Origin: Nemertoderma westbladi
Taxonomy: Eukaryota > Xenacoelomorpha > Nemertodermatida > Nemertodermatidae
Length of the DNA stretch: 53,808 nt
NCBI GenBank assembly: GCA_032718475.1
Contig: JAUCBJ010004003.1
Location: 1-53,808 of the forward strand
Reading direction: 5' to 3'
The notes under the pieces: model-generated
Told to the model about the DNA's origin: nothing
Database searches by the model: none
What the model saw: the letters and a program-made list of their open reading frames with translations, nothing else
In this document: in pieces, positions 1-12,262 of the stretch
Position numbering within the stretch: the first letter of the stretch is position 1
Layout of the letters: every line of letters starts with the position of its first letter
Translations under genes and position numbers: made by a program

Positions 1-298
1 CTAATCGAATCGCAATCTTGTCGCAATCAAAATTCACCCCTCTCCAGGGGAAGATCGAATCAAATAACAGCTGATTATCCTCATAAATTTTCACTGTAAC
101 CGGTGCTATTGACTTTCGTTTATTGCATTGGTAGAATAACGTAATAACTGTAACATACTCTTTCCCTAAATTGATCATTGAGAGGCAGATATTAATTCGC
201 CGAGATGAGAAGTTTACACCCACCACCTGTCTAAACTGTAAGATAGTACAAATAATCCAAATAATTGCGTTCAATAAATTATATACTTTATTGTTAAG

Positions 299-2817
299 GG
301 GGGAACCACTTTGTTTGCGAAAGTGTCTGTGTAGCGATGCATCGCAACCTCTCGAGATCCCATCCAATGTTCCGACTGATGGCGCCACACTTTCTTTTTC
401 TACTCGCTATCAACCACCATGCCATTTCCAAACTACTTGGACCAGGTCGGTGGGTTGATACCTGTATGCAGGTGCAGTCCTGCGGGCTACTGGAGCTGGC
501 AGCCCAATCGTAAGTGAGCTTCCAGTATAACAGTTACCAATACAATTATAAATATATACAGTTAGTAAGTATTGTGAAAAAAATGGTAACTTGTTTTGGG
601 TTGTTCTAAGATGTACTTCTTATTTTTATCTAAAAAACTCACATTAAAAATACATAACAAATCGTTAATAACGCAGATTTGCGACTTGGAGGTTTGATTG
701 CAACTTCACCCTTCCGAATGACCTGAAGTTCAGAGGCGTTGACGACAAGAAACGACTTCCTAACTATCCATACAGGGATGATGCCTTGGATCTCTACAAC
801 GTCATTCGGGATTTCGTGAAAGCCGTCGTCCATATTGTTTATAAACGCGAAACAGATGTTGTATCTGATTGGGAAATACAACACTGGCGAAGAGAAATGG
901 AACTGCCCATAGAGGAGGGAGGGTGTGGATTTATAGTGAGTAACCAATTGGCACGAAATAAGTCATGAAGGTAGAAAGTGCGAGATGTTAGCATATGGAA
1001 AAATAAACGATATATGTGTATCTCAAAATATCAGCCACGTTTTACCTCATAATATAAACTGCAAAGTCAATACTGTGTTTTATGTAATTTATTTTAATAT
1101 AAATTTATAATGTAATATTATGGTTTTGTTCACAACTGGAAAAAATGAGGAAGCGCGTCACCGGGAGTTGAACCAGCGCTAAAACGTTCATTTCGGCCTA
1201 TTAGGTGATGTGTTTCCTCATTTTTTCCATCTCTGAACAAAACCATAATATTACATCATTAATTACAGTTGCATTATCAGCTCAACTCCAATTTATTGAA
1301 TTATAAATTTAAACCAAATATTATTTAGCAAACAGTTTTTAAATTCCTTTTTTAATCTGAACACCAATATTTATTCATGCTGTAGCTGGCTGGTATTGTA
1401 ATTCTGCATTATTTGATTAAGGATTTTCTATTTTACAGTATAAATGAATTCGATATTATTACTTCCGCTTTATTTTAGGGGGTTCCAGGCGAGAATGGAT
1501 TTAAGACACGTGAGGAATTAATCGACACGATAACGCCAATTATATTCCAAAGCAGCGTCGGTCATGCTTCTACTAATTTCCCACAATACGATGAGTACGG
1601 ATTCCCTCCTAACTACCCATCAATATTAATGGGCGATTATCCAAAACATAAGGTAAGTTATTATTCTATAAAGAAAATGCCGGCCCCCCACTTTAAATGA
1701 ACAGAAAAAAAGAAAAATAAAGCCCCCCACCCTCTTCTCACATGTTATAATAACATGATTAATCATTAATCATAGTAAAGCAGCTAAATTACTACATCTG
1801 TGTATGATAATAAACTCCGACTTCACTTAATCCCACAGGAACATCGATCAGCAAAAGATATCGTTAGAACTCTTCCAGGTAAATCCGTTATTCTAGACAT
1901 AATGGTGATCACAAAGATTCTCAGTACGAGAGCCACAGCCCCTCTTGGAAAGTACGAGGTTGAGTACACCTACGACCCCATAATCACAGACGAATTGAAA
2001 AAGTAAGGCTTATTACGTTATAATTATAAACCCAAACATAGACTTACCTACTAAATGCAAGCATTGCTGATTGTGTGAATTCCACAGCGCTACGCTATTT
2101 ATCCCCAAAATGGACAAACTAGAAACTAATAGTTATTTATTACAAACTATAAACTATTTATAATATAAAAAAGGCCCCAATGATTTACTCCAATGGGCGC
2201 ATTGGTTGGGAGTGTGTCTGAAGGGTGAGAATGAGAGACTCATAAAGCATTACAATAGCATTACATTACTCTTTACTTCGGAAAATAACATTGGTAGTTT
2301 TCAATTATACTATTATTGTAATTGTATTGGTATTTTTATCCAATTGTATTGGAATTTGTAACCTATTTTATGATTTATGGTGTTCTAGTGTGTTTTCTAA
2401 ATAATTATGTAAATTACGTCGCGCATTGAAAAACAAAGTATACCGATAGAAAACCCAAAGACTAAAGACATGGAAAAAAATCTTAAAGATTCTGCCCACC
2501 CCACAACAAATGTACACATATAGCAAAACATATACTTTGTTATTATGTTCGTTTGTTATGCCATATAATGTCTGATTATATAGAAATAAGAAAATATATA
2601 ATAATATTATATTTATATAATTTATTATATTCTTATACTGTTACTTATATTATTATATTACTATTACTATTACTTATTACTTATACTTTTTTATATTTTC
2701 AGATTCCGAACCAAACTACAAGGCTTAACGAGAAAGTTCTACGAAAGGAACCGAAGCCGCAAATACAAATACCCGTACCTCAACCCCAACGAGATACCAA
2801 ATGCTATAAGTGTATAG
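299..2817 (+). CDS. Lipoxygenase, 3' five exons (C-terminal ~306 residues)
   Basis: Iron (or manganese) dioxygenase of polyunsaturated fatty acids. Exons read as 299-509, 677-935, 1479-1652, 1839-2002 and 2703-2817; AG/GT borders and phases agree at every junction. Family landmarks in order: HFVCES...RNLSRSHPMFRLMAPHF in exon 1; LPNDLKFRGV, then LPNYPYRDDAL and the D-x-EIQHW-type helix in exon 2; VPGENGFKTREEL and the metal-ligand region GHASTNFPQYDEYGFPPNYP in exon 3; PLGKYE in exon 4; RNRSRKYKYPYLNP and the C-terminal metal-binding tail IPNAISV in exon 5. His and Asn of HASTN correspond to the fourth and fifth-helix metal ligands; the first two His ligands would lie in an exon not found in the window. 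The chain ends in Val where most animal lipoxygenases end in Ile. The frame is fully open, so the gene looks functional. The 5' part lies to the left. Confidence 0.9.
1107..1261. mobile_element. Short inverted-repeat (MITE-like) element in lipoxygenase intron
   Basis: Two arms of about 55 bp (1107-1161 and 1205-1261) are near-perfect inverted copies sharing TAATATTATGGTTTTGTTCA and GAAAAAATGAGGAA, around a ~45-bp centre. It lies wholly inside the intron between exons 2 and 3. On the minus strand the centre contains GGTTCAACTCCC, close to a tRNA B-box, but no full cloverleaf could be folded. Foldback MITE is the simplest reading. Confidence 0.6.
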
Positions 2818-3610
2818 AGTATCACTCAGACTTGATGCTTATGTAGACTTTGGAACAATAACGGCTAAGCCTACCGGTACTGTAAAGTATATAAATGTGA
2901 ATGGTGATATACATTCATCGGACATGGTGACGGTATCTAATATTACCAAATCGAAATATTCATAAATAATATTGTTATTTAAATTGCAAGCTATATGTAT
3001 CTCATGTACATGTAGTAGTATCTCAGTAGTATGTAGATAATTAGTATTCCTCACCGCGTCGCGTGTATTCAATGTTTTATAGCGGCCTACAGGTCAATAA
3101 TGAACAGGTAGATACAGTATGTATTGTATGGATATAGTAAAGTTGTCGTTGGCAAATATATATTAATAGGGACTTACATATACACCTGTTGCCTTATTGT
3201 AATCCCGCTGTGGTGTATGTAGTATAATATTTATTGATTTATATTATAATATGTTACAAAACTTTCATACAAGATGTGACGTATGTTGGTGCAGAGTGTT
3301 TTCCTTGCTAGTGGAAGTGGGTGCCTTAATTATAAACCAATAAATTTATGTGTATGTGTTTCCTATCATATTTATGTATGTTTGTAATGTAGGCAGTATA
3401 CATATTATATTAATTATAATAATACATTAAATCTATTTATAAGTTCATGGTGCGGTACGTATTTATTGTATAGATAATTGTAATAATATAAATTCGGTAA
3501 TAATATAAATTATAGGTTTTTCTTCCCACGTGATGGATTTATGGATTTCATTCTTGCATTATAATATTTCGGTGGCTGATTGCGGCCAATTATTTCCATT
3601 TTTTTTATTG
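2818..3610 (+). other. Lipoxygenase 3' UTR and AT-rich flank
   Basis: No convincing coding frame. AATAAA at 3339-3344 is a plausible polyadenylation signal for the lipoxygenase transcript, about 520 bp after its stop. The rest is AT-rich. Confidence 0.4.
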
Positions 3611-3960
3611 TTTATCACCTGGGTGAAAAACCTTTTTCACCCGTGTGAAAAACCTTTTTCACCCGTGTGAAAAACCTTTTTCACCCGTGTGAAAAACCTT
3701 TTTCACCCGTGTGAAAAACATTTATCACCCGGGTGAAAAACATTTATCACCCTGGTGAAAAACATTTATCACCCGGGTGAAAAACATTTATCACCCGGGT
3801 GAAAAACATTTATCACCCCGGTGAAAAACATTTATCACCCGGGTGAAAAACATTTATCACCCTGGTGAAAAACATTTATCACCCTGGTGAAAAATATTTA
3901 TCACCCGGGTGAAAAACATTTATCACCTGGGTGAAAAGCATTTATCACCCTGGTGAAAAA
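3611..3960. repeat. 22-bp palindromic minisatellite, ~16 copies
   Basis: The unit is TCACCCGGGTGAAAAACATT plus TA. Its core TCACCCGGGTGA is a perfect palindrome flanked by A and T runs. Early units use a CCTTTTTCACCCGTGTGA variant, later ones ACATTTATCACCCGGGTGA. About 16 copies of the core are present. Confidence 0.9.
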
Positions 3961-4608
3961 AAATTAAATGCTTAAAGGCATTTGAATATTTTTTGATGTA
4001 AATCATTATAGATTTTTTTTTATTATTTTTTTTTACAGTACATTGTAATGTGCCGTAATTTTAATGATGGGCCTGTCTAATTACTACGAAACAGTAGGCC
4101 TATGCATGAGTGTGATGTCATAGTTACCGTAGATAAACCTCTAACTGACTGTAGTACATCCTGTGTGTGTATAAGCTTAAAGGGCTACATACCGCTAGGC
4201 GCAAACAGAAATTGGTTCCATTAGGCTGTTTTTCCAATGTGGCAGCGGCTAATAGATTTGTTTGTGCGAGAGTTGGCGAAACAATGCATATCCAGCAAGA
4301 AATTTTGTAAAAGTTATTACGTTTTAATTAATGCATAATGACAATGAGTCTGTTCACGGTCTGACGGCCAATTACAGTTTCCCTTTTCTTTGGCCTTTTC
4401 TTTATTTATATTTTTTTCCTCTCTTTGATCTTGTTTTGTTATGTTTTACTTTTTTATTCGTGTCCAGCTGCCTCTAATCCACGGAATCCAGTTAGATTGG
4501 TATTAGTATGGCCTGTGACCCCAATTTTTGATGAAAAAAACTAACTAGATAGTCTATTTAGATAGAGTCTAACTAAACTGAAAAAAACTAACTAGATAGA
4601 ACGATCTA
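3961..4608. other. No gene seen
   Basis: AT-rich, with poly-T runs near 4015-4035 and 4380-4460. No supported coding frame or RNA gene was recognised. Confidence 0.4.
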
Positions 4609-5990
4609 TTGCGATGTTCCAGAATGTTATTTGACAGTTGCCATGGTTACCATTTTGGAGAAAAAAGGCGTTTTAAGAATGTTAGTTTTGAAAATTTATG
4701 TACAATAAAATTGCTTAATTTTGCGTGTAAAAACCATAGTTATGTTCGTTCTGTGGGAGGAGATGTTGTTGATTCAGACAGCACAAAGGAGTACAGTTGT
4801 ACTGAAATTTATTCGAATTCATTGGAGCCCAAGGGCCGAGATGAACTGGCCAGTTATCACTCATCATTTTTTGGTGATCACCGTAACCCCACTTCTGAAA
4901 GTATGGGAAATTATATTTCGTTTTTCAAAGTATTGATCAGCAAATTTGAGAGCTTCAAATCCTGCAATACATCATATACCATGTTTGATATACTGCGGGC
5001 TAGGGTAGTGGAAAGTATCTACGATATACTTGAAGAATCTGAAATTTCTACTCCCATCATTATGACTAAGTTTATCGGTGAAGATGGCGTTGACACAGAA
5101 GGTCTGACTCGTGATATGTTTTCGTTGTTCTTTTACCATCAAAGTGGAGAGCTATTTCGTGGAACATATCCGAAATTTGCGTTTCGACGCAATATTGGGT
5201 GTCTAGATAAATTTGAATTCCTTGGTAGAATGACTGCCCCCAGCTTTGTTGAATGGCGCACCGGGGCGCACTTCTTCTCCCCATCTGTAGCTTCATCCAT
5301 TCTCGAGATTCCTTATTCGGTTCCCATTGATGAGCTACCTTTAGAAGAGAGTGATATCATAGAGAAGATTAAAGCATTGGAAGACGTACAGGATGAAAAG
5401 GCTTTCTCCGATTTAGTTGGAAACTTCAGTGAAAGGTTTGAAATGGGTTTAACATTTCATTCTCAGATTTCTTTCAAAGAGAAGAACTCTGCAATATAAA
5501 TTATTTGTCGCCATATTCTGATTAGCACATGTTTGGAGGAGATTCAAAGTTACAGGAAAGGCTTGCAATTCTTCAGTGTATTGGATATTATGAAGCTGTA
5601 TTCTCATGATGCTCTGAAAGAGCTCATCCATGAGCTTGTTACAGTAGACGATGTTAAACGTTGCTTCAGTCCATCATACACATCACCTGATAAATCTAGG
5701 GAGAGAGAAAAAGAACAAGACATTGCTTTTAAGTTTAATATGTTCTTAACAAAGGTCAGTAAAGGATTACTCAAGGCCCTACTACGAGAGCAATGCAACA
5801 GAAGAGAAAGTGTTAAGTCTTGGCGATATATTGCATTTCGGTTCAGGATCTCGATTTTCCAACTTTAAGGGAACGTTGCAGTTTGATAGAACGGATATGG
5901 CATCATATCTGGCTCAAAATTCAATATTTGAAGTGGGGTTGCAATATTTAAAAAAATTGCAAAATATTGACACAGTTCAGTTTAAATATT
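4609..5990 (+). pseudogene. Broken HECT-domain (G2E3-like) gene
   Basis: HECT proteins are E3 ubiquitin ligases. The first frame (4609-5499) carries a HECT N-lobe-like stretch: RVVESIYDILEESEISTP, then FIGEDGVDTEGLTRDMFSLFF with the acidic/Gly pattern of the family, then FLGRMTAP and a FFSPSVASSILE helix. A TAA at 5497-5499 interrupts the same frame, which resumes with CLEEIQSYRKGLQFFSVLDI and continues to 5868. A frameshift near 5810 leads to LGDILHFGSGSRFSNFKGTL, the start of a C-lobe (family pattern L-x-F-x-TGS). The catalytic-Cys segment is not recognisable before the sequence runs into a minisatellite. A related broken copy lies at 23,498-25,013. At least one stop plus a frameshift make this a probable pseudogene, or an assembly-error case. 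Confidence 0.65.
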
Positions 5991-6327
5991 GACACAGTAC
6001 AATATAATATTGACATAGTACAATATAATATTGACACAGTACAATATAATATTGACACAGTACAATATAATATTGACATAGTACAATATAATATTGACAT
6101 AGTACAATATAATATTGACACAGTACAGTTTAAATATTGACACAGTACAGTTTAAATATTGACATAGTACAGTATAATATTGACACAGTTCAGTTTAAAT
6201 ATTGACACAGTACAGTTTAAATATTGACACAGTACAGTATAATATTGACACAGTTCAGTTTAAATATTGACACAGTACAGTTTAAATATTGACACAGTAC
6301 AGTTTAAATATTGACACAGTACAATAT
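5962..6327. repeat. ~21-bp minisatellite, about 17 copies
   Basis: Tandem units of the form AATATTGACACAGTACAATAT alternate with a slightly longer AAATATTGACACAGTACAGTTT form. It starts where the HECT-like frame ends, so the terminal residues of that frame are repeat-derived. Confidence 0.9.
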
Positions 6328-6747
6328 GAAATGACAAGTCAAATTTCCCTCTCCACACATACATACTATTTGATTAGAGTTAATCCAATGTACCTCACCA
6401 GTACACATATGTCAGTGCCCTACGCCATTCCTTATCCTTACTGCCATAATATAGCAGTATAGTGCTGTACTAAGGCATACTGCAGTGGAGTACAGTAATT
6501 TAGTTACAGCAATACTGCTGTACAAGTACAATTCCACCCAATTTAAAACACCCTCTTCTTGATCCTCAGCCCTGTCATTTAAAGGCAAAACACCCTACAT
6601 ATAAAATATGGTACATAGGGTATTTTGCCTTAGTAACACTTTTATTCAGTAGATATTGGCGGGAATTTACCCTAGCAAAGATTTTTTATACTTGTTGTAC
6701 TGACTCTATAGAAACTCAATTCAGTCGATTAGGAATATACAAAACCA
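6328..6747. other. No gene seen; flank of the next gene
   Basis: Unique sequence without a supported coding frame. Contains short CTGTAC/TACAGTA-rich stretches. It could hold the promoter of the gene starting at 6748, but no clear element was identified. Confidence 0.35.
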
Positions 6748-7544
6748 ATGGAACTGGAAGACACGTTTTATGGCTTCAACTTGGATGAAGATATCGGTGG
6801 TGGTGTTTTAGCTCAGGTGACAGGGGACTGTGGGGATGATATACCCACTGAACTTATTAATATTTTATCGAACTTTCCCGTCGATATTCCAGATGAAAAA
6901 ATTGTCATGTTAAACATTGATGTTCAGGGCCCAGCTGTCAATCAGAGCTTTATAGAAGAAATGGGTGACCAAGACGCCCAGTCGTCTAGAAAGAGACATG
7001 CCCCTCCCGATAGCGACTATAATCCAATAGTATGCAAGAGTTTACCGACTGGGATGGAGACTGGGATGGGATGGAGATGGAGGACACCCTTTTCTTTTGT
7101 TTGGTTTCTCTGGTGCAGGTTGTGGGGCCAAAGGCTATAGAATTTTGGTACTTTGAGCCTCATCATAGTTTTATGAGCGCCGACAAACTACACAGATTGG
7201 TCAACAAAGAGTTGGTTGCTAAGAAAAAGGTCTACGACTTTCAAGATTTCAGACAGTGTGTTAGGAAAGCGAGTAATCATAAGAGAGAGATAAAGTCAAT
7301 AATTTTCTCCGATTTCCAGGATTGGCAAGATCAAACAACAAAAGGTAGGCTGAAGCAATTCAGAGATAATGCTACATTCCCATACTTAAAGGAAAGAGTA
7401 GTTTTGCGGTTTGAAGAAGGTAGTTTCGATATTCACTTTAAGAAGGACTACAAAGAAGTTGGTTGGCAAAAAGTCAACTTATTGAAGCGCAATGTCCTAT
7501 TGGCATCCCACGTCCACTGGTTCAACCCAAAGGAGTTCCCATAG
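6748..7544 (+). CDS. Two-exon gene of unknown function (235 aa)
   Basis: Exon 1 (6748-7029, 94 codons) starts at ATG in MELEDTFYGFNLDEDIGGG and ends at ...DSDYNPI; the 89-bp intron has GTATGC at 7030 and GTGCAG before 7119; exon 2 (7119-7544) starts VVGPKAIEFWYFEPHH and runs in phase to TAG. The first half is acidic and probably disordered, with an SRKRH basic patch before the junction. The second half is rich in charged and aromatic residues (KVYDFQDFRQCVRKAS, IIFSDFQDW). I do not recognise the family. The open frame across a clean intron argues for a real gene. It could be a host gene or a transposon-borne accessory protein, since repeats surround it. Confidence 0.55.
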
Positions 7545-7822
7545 ACAGAGTCAATGAAATGATTCAACGAATTGGGCGAATAATTCCAAGAAATACAATT
7601 GGTTTTTGGAATTCGATAGTTAAAGTGTGATGGTGAACTGAACATTTCAATAATGAAGGACTGCACTTCAAGGCAAAGTAGACTGAGTTTGATTTTGGCG
7701 GACTGGGTTTTGTGGTCACATAGTTGCACAGTAGCTAGCTAGAATATTTCTAAAAATTTTATGGGCAAAGATGTAACTATTATCGATTGCCCAGAGTTTA
7801 GTTTTTGAGTACTTTATATTCA

Positions 7823-8795
7823 GCTAGATCAGTTAATACCAAAAATAGATGGTTACACCAATAGAAGCAGGCAGCGCAAAAATAGATGGTTACACCAATA
7901 GAACCAGGCACCGCCAGATCAGTTACTACCAAAAATGGAGGGTTACAGCAATAGAAGCAGACATCACTAGATCAGTTAATACCAAAAATAGATGGTTACA
8001 GCAATAGAACCAGACATCGCTAGATCAGTTAATACAAAAGAACCATACATTGTAGATCAGTTAATACCAAAAATAGATGGTTCCAGCAATAGAGCCAGGC
8101 ACCGCTAGATCAGTTAATACCATAAATAGATGGTTACAGCAATAGAACCAGACATCGCTAGATCAGTTAATACAAAAGAACCAGACATTGTAGATCAGTT
8201 AATACCAAAAATAGATGGTTTCAGCAATAGAACCAGACATCGATAGTTTAGTTAATACCAAAAATAGATGGTTACACCAATAGAACCAGACATCGCTAGA
8301 TCAGTTAATACCAAAAATAGATGGTTACAGCAATAGAACCAGACATTGCTAGATCAGTTAATACAAAAGAACCAGACATTGTAGATCAGTTAATACCAAA
8401 AATAGATGGTTACAGCAATAGAACCAGACATCGCTAGATCAGTTAATACCAAAAATAGATGGTTACACCAACAGAACCAGGCACCGCTAGATCAGTTAAT
8501 ACCAAAAATAGATGGTTACAGCAATAGAACCAGACATCGCTAGATCAGTTAATACAAAAGAACCAGACATTGTAGATCAGTTAATACCAAAAATAGATGG
8601 TTTCAGCAATAGAGCCAGGCACTGCTAGATCAGTTAATACCATAAATAGATGGTTACAGCAATATAACCAGACATCGCTAGATCAGTTAATACCAAAAAT
8701 AGATGGTTACAGCAATAGAACCAGGCACCGCTAGATCAGATTAATACAAAAGAACCAGACATTGTAGATCAGTTAATACCAAAAATAGATGGTTA
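7823..8795. repeat. ~52-bp minisatellite with deletion variants
   Basis: The unit combines GATCAGTTAATACCAAAAAT, AGATGGTTACAGCAATAGAA and CCAGACATCGCTA. Shorter units lacking the middle part (AATACAAAAGAACCAGACATT) recur about every third or fourth unit, suggesting repeat blocks were copied as groups. Confidence 0.85.
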
Positions 8796-9100
8796 CATAC
8801 ATGGTTCGAAAAATAGACACTAACTGTTTCGAACACCGCTAGATCCACTGGTACAATATTGGCTTATAGCCATGAAAATGGAATTATATAATGATGCATA
8901 ATATAGATACACCAGATATCTAAGGTACATTGAAATACTCTAATATATGTTCATGCTTTTTGTTAAATGTAACACCAGTTAAACTATAGGTGCTTTCAAT
9001 GTATTGAACCTTCACACGGTCACTCAGTGTAAGTTCCAAAGTGTCAAAGTCAAAAATACTCATCAGCTGTTTTGTACTGTAACTATAAGCAGTAACCAAT
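8796..9100. other. Flank between minisatellite and LINE 3' end
   Basis: No gene seen. It probably contains the 3' UTR of the minus-strand LINE that follows, but no poly-A tail or target duplication could be placed. Confidence 0.3.
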
Positions 9101-12100
9101 TCAGAAGAAAGTAAGGGAAAAGACTGGCCGCTCTACGATACCCACTCCCAGAACCCCGGTAGATTGTACTTTAATATTAAACAAAAACCCGAGATGATAA
9201 GACAAATGTAGTCTGGGATTTGGACACTGAAAACCACGCAGGATGGTTCCGGTTAAGGCCCGATATGACTCCACACTAATTGGGTGTGTACCAAAGACAC
9301 CATAAATAACGGAATTATTCACATATGATCTTAGTAGTAATAATCCACAGAGAATCTTATGATAGTAGGCGTCAAGCCTGTCTATCTCGGACTGAGTCAG
9401 ATCGCCGATTATAAATCTAGATGTGTAGGTAAAAGCGGATACAGCCAATGCTTTCCAAAGAGTTGCTATGGTTGCTGGTGTGTGCCAACGGGCAGTCCAA
9501 CCACTTTTATGGAAGAGATCCGATAGGGCAGTAAGCTTTTGTTTGGCAGTTTGATATTGGCACCAACACATTATCTATAGTAATGAAAGACGGGGGGCTG
9601 CAATGACTTTCGTGGTTTAATCAGACAGATGTGAATCCACTTCGATTTGCTAGGTTCTATAGACAGCGCAATCTTTTTGGCCTCACTATTAACAATATCA
9701 CCCATCACCTCATTATCCCATAGCAGCAACTAATCAACATCAGGTCATCGGCATAAGAGAAAACGCCCATCCAAATATTATTAAATTGGACTTTTCCAGC
9801 TCATCCATCACATCAACCAGATATAGATTGAAGAGTATGGGAGATATAAACGATCCCTGTTTCACACCTCTACTTGGATAAACCGGATTTACATAAATCG
9901 TATTTTTAAACTTAAGCCAGAGAGAATCCCAATAGAATAATAATGTAGCAAAGTGATACCAACATGAGGATTTATGATATTCATCAGTTTGTCAAATAAC
10001 AAGGCATGAGAAACATTATCGAAAGCAGCGGAGATATCAAGCTGGCACATATAGACCGGAGATCCTTGTTGTCGATAGTATTCAAGTAGTTCTAGAATAG
10101 CGCCTACAACTGTGTCCGAGCCAATTTTCTTCTGATATGCGGCTTGTGTATTGTGTGGTTGAATATTAGGAAGTAGGTGAAATTTCAATATATAGCCCTC
10201 GAATACTTTAGCAAAAATACTAACTGTCGCAATGGGCTGATATGAATTAGCTTTTTGTGGATCTTTTCCTTTACCCTTAAATAAGCTAGTCATTATTGTA
10301 TCACCGAAAATATCCGGCACAATGTGAAGTGTGAAGCAAGAATTCAGTAAATTACTTAGTGGAGTTGAGATAATACCGCTATTCAGAAATTGTAGATTTT
10401 CTGCAGTTAAACCAGATTTATCAACTGACTTCCCACGATGCAACGACTGGATTATGCCACCAACTATTTTATGTGTCACCAATGGCGGCTTAGAAGAATT
10501 CATCTTCTCATTATATTCTGTTACAAATTTATCAAAGTTCTGTAAATTGTGTGGCTTACTGTCAAAAGCGTGTGTGTAGTGACTGTGCATCTCCGTAGTC
10601 ATGCTTTGAGGGACACTATGTGAAGGTTTAGCGAAAGATCTCCAGAACTGTCTACTATTTTTCTCAGTGGACATACCATTCGCTTTGTTTGTAATGTGTA
10701 ATCTACAAAGCCACTTTTGCAACCTTCAAACCGATTTCTTAGACTCTTTAAAGGCCAGGCCCATCGGGCCAACTTGCCCAAGTCTTGTAGAGTTTATGTG
10801 TAATCTCACTTCGCCTGGATAAGTTTATATTTCTGATGTGTAGATTCTTAGTTATACTCCGCCTTTTTATAAGAGGTATATGCTTTGCAGCTGCTGAGCA
10901 TATAATTTTCTCAACATTAACCATATAGACATTTAACTCCTCTTTAGTTCACTCAGTTGGATCAGGTGATATCGCCAAATTTTCATTTAATAAATCCAAA
11001 TTATCTCCAACTTCCTTACTATACTGGTATAATTGAGTTTCTGAGGCTTTATGCCATGCAAATTGTGGCTTTATTGGAAGGAAATCTGCAGAGTTTCCTG
11101 GATTGTTGAGTGGCGTGAGGACTATCGGGGCAGTAACAGGGGCGTGGTCTGAGATGTTTTCGTACTTTCGTCAACCTCCATTACTTTACCTTCAGATATA
11201 TAACAGAATCCAGATAGACTCGTAATAATATGATCGATGTAAGAACAGTTTCTGCCATTCTTAAAGGTTGTACAAGGGCCAGTGAAACAGTCTTGTGTAT
11301 CTGGAAACAGTAAATTGTTGCTGATGAGGTGATTGTGAAGTAGTAAGCCATACTCGTTGCTGTAGGCCTAGAGAAACGTGGACCCTGTAGGTTCCCCGCA
11401 TCCGCATGAATCTGATAACACAAATGGAATGTAATCAGGATGTGTATCAATTATTCCATTCAGTCTGCCCAAGTGTGAGTGATACAGGTTAACATTTTTG
11501 CCTTGATCAGGAATGATAAGCTGATAAGCTGAAATTAAAAGTAAGGATTCTTTACAATTCTTTGGCTTAGCTAAAATCCTGACTATATCATCTTCTGAAT
11601 CAACCCGAGTATGACTGATAAACAAATTCTTTCTATACAATATCGCCACACCATCTGCCCCTCTTTTTTGCATATGGTTCGACATGAGATGGCTTACACT
11701 GAATTCAAAGTCAAAATCATTGCTAAGGCCCCCAAATATTATCTCAGCTTCTAGTTCATCTAACCAGTGCTCCTGGATGGCTAGAACATCTACATCTTCT
11801 AATAAAGACTGTATATATTGAATATTGTTTACCATACCATGGACATTGAACATTGCAATTCTTATCTTTAATCCGCTACGATTAGCCGTAGTGTTGCTTA
11901 AAGTTCCACAACCAGCTGAAAATCCATATTCACTATTCACAATAGAAACAGTTCTGTGCGATATATCCTCATCCAACGATGTGCCATGTGAGTTTGTTAC
12001 ATACTGAGCTTCAGTTTTCCTCATGTGTGTGTTTCCCACATTAATGCTATTATCAATACGCACATCCCGATTTCTACAAATACTATTATCGAAATCATAC

Positions 12101-12102
12101 AA
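9101..12102 (-). pseudogene. LINE ORF2: APE endonuclease + reverse transcriptase, broken
   Basis: Endonuclease part (12,102-11,181): IRIAMFNVHGM with the motif Asn, then VLAIQEHWLDE with the catalytic Glu, and a degraded second half. Reverse transcriptase part: SLFKGKGKDPQKANSYQPIA (fingers), VYMCQLDISAAFDNVSHALL with the first catalytic Asp (near 10,035), then GVKQGSFISPILFNLY, and FSYADDLML, whose YADD is at 9744-9755. The 9571-9101 frame is the post-RT region (LWKALAVSAFTY, GTHPISVES). Several frameshifts and stops between 9571 and 9889 and between 10,722 and 11,181 show the copy is dead. The nearest clade was not determined. Confidence 0.85.
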
Positions 12103-12262
12103 GAGTCTCTGATCAACAGCTTCTATGCACGCATTACTGGGGCTAAAGGTACTGCTTGTACTGGAGTGGATATTTCAAACCTGAGTATGAATGTTGTCCT
12201 GGATCTCTCCGTAGGGGGTGTGACAAATACATACTTTGTGCTGGAACATCACAGCAGGGATT

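Noticed and set aside
1140-1205. tRNA gene on the minus strand
   Set aside because: Only a B-box-like motif is present; the T-arm stem pairs poorly and no anticodon arm or A-box could be drawn.
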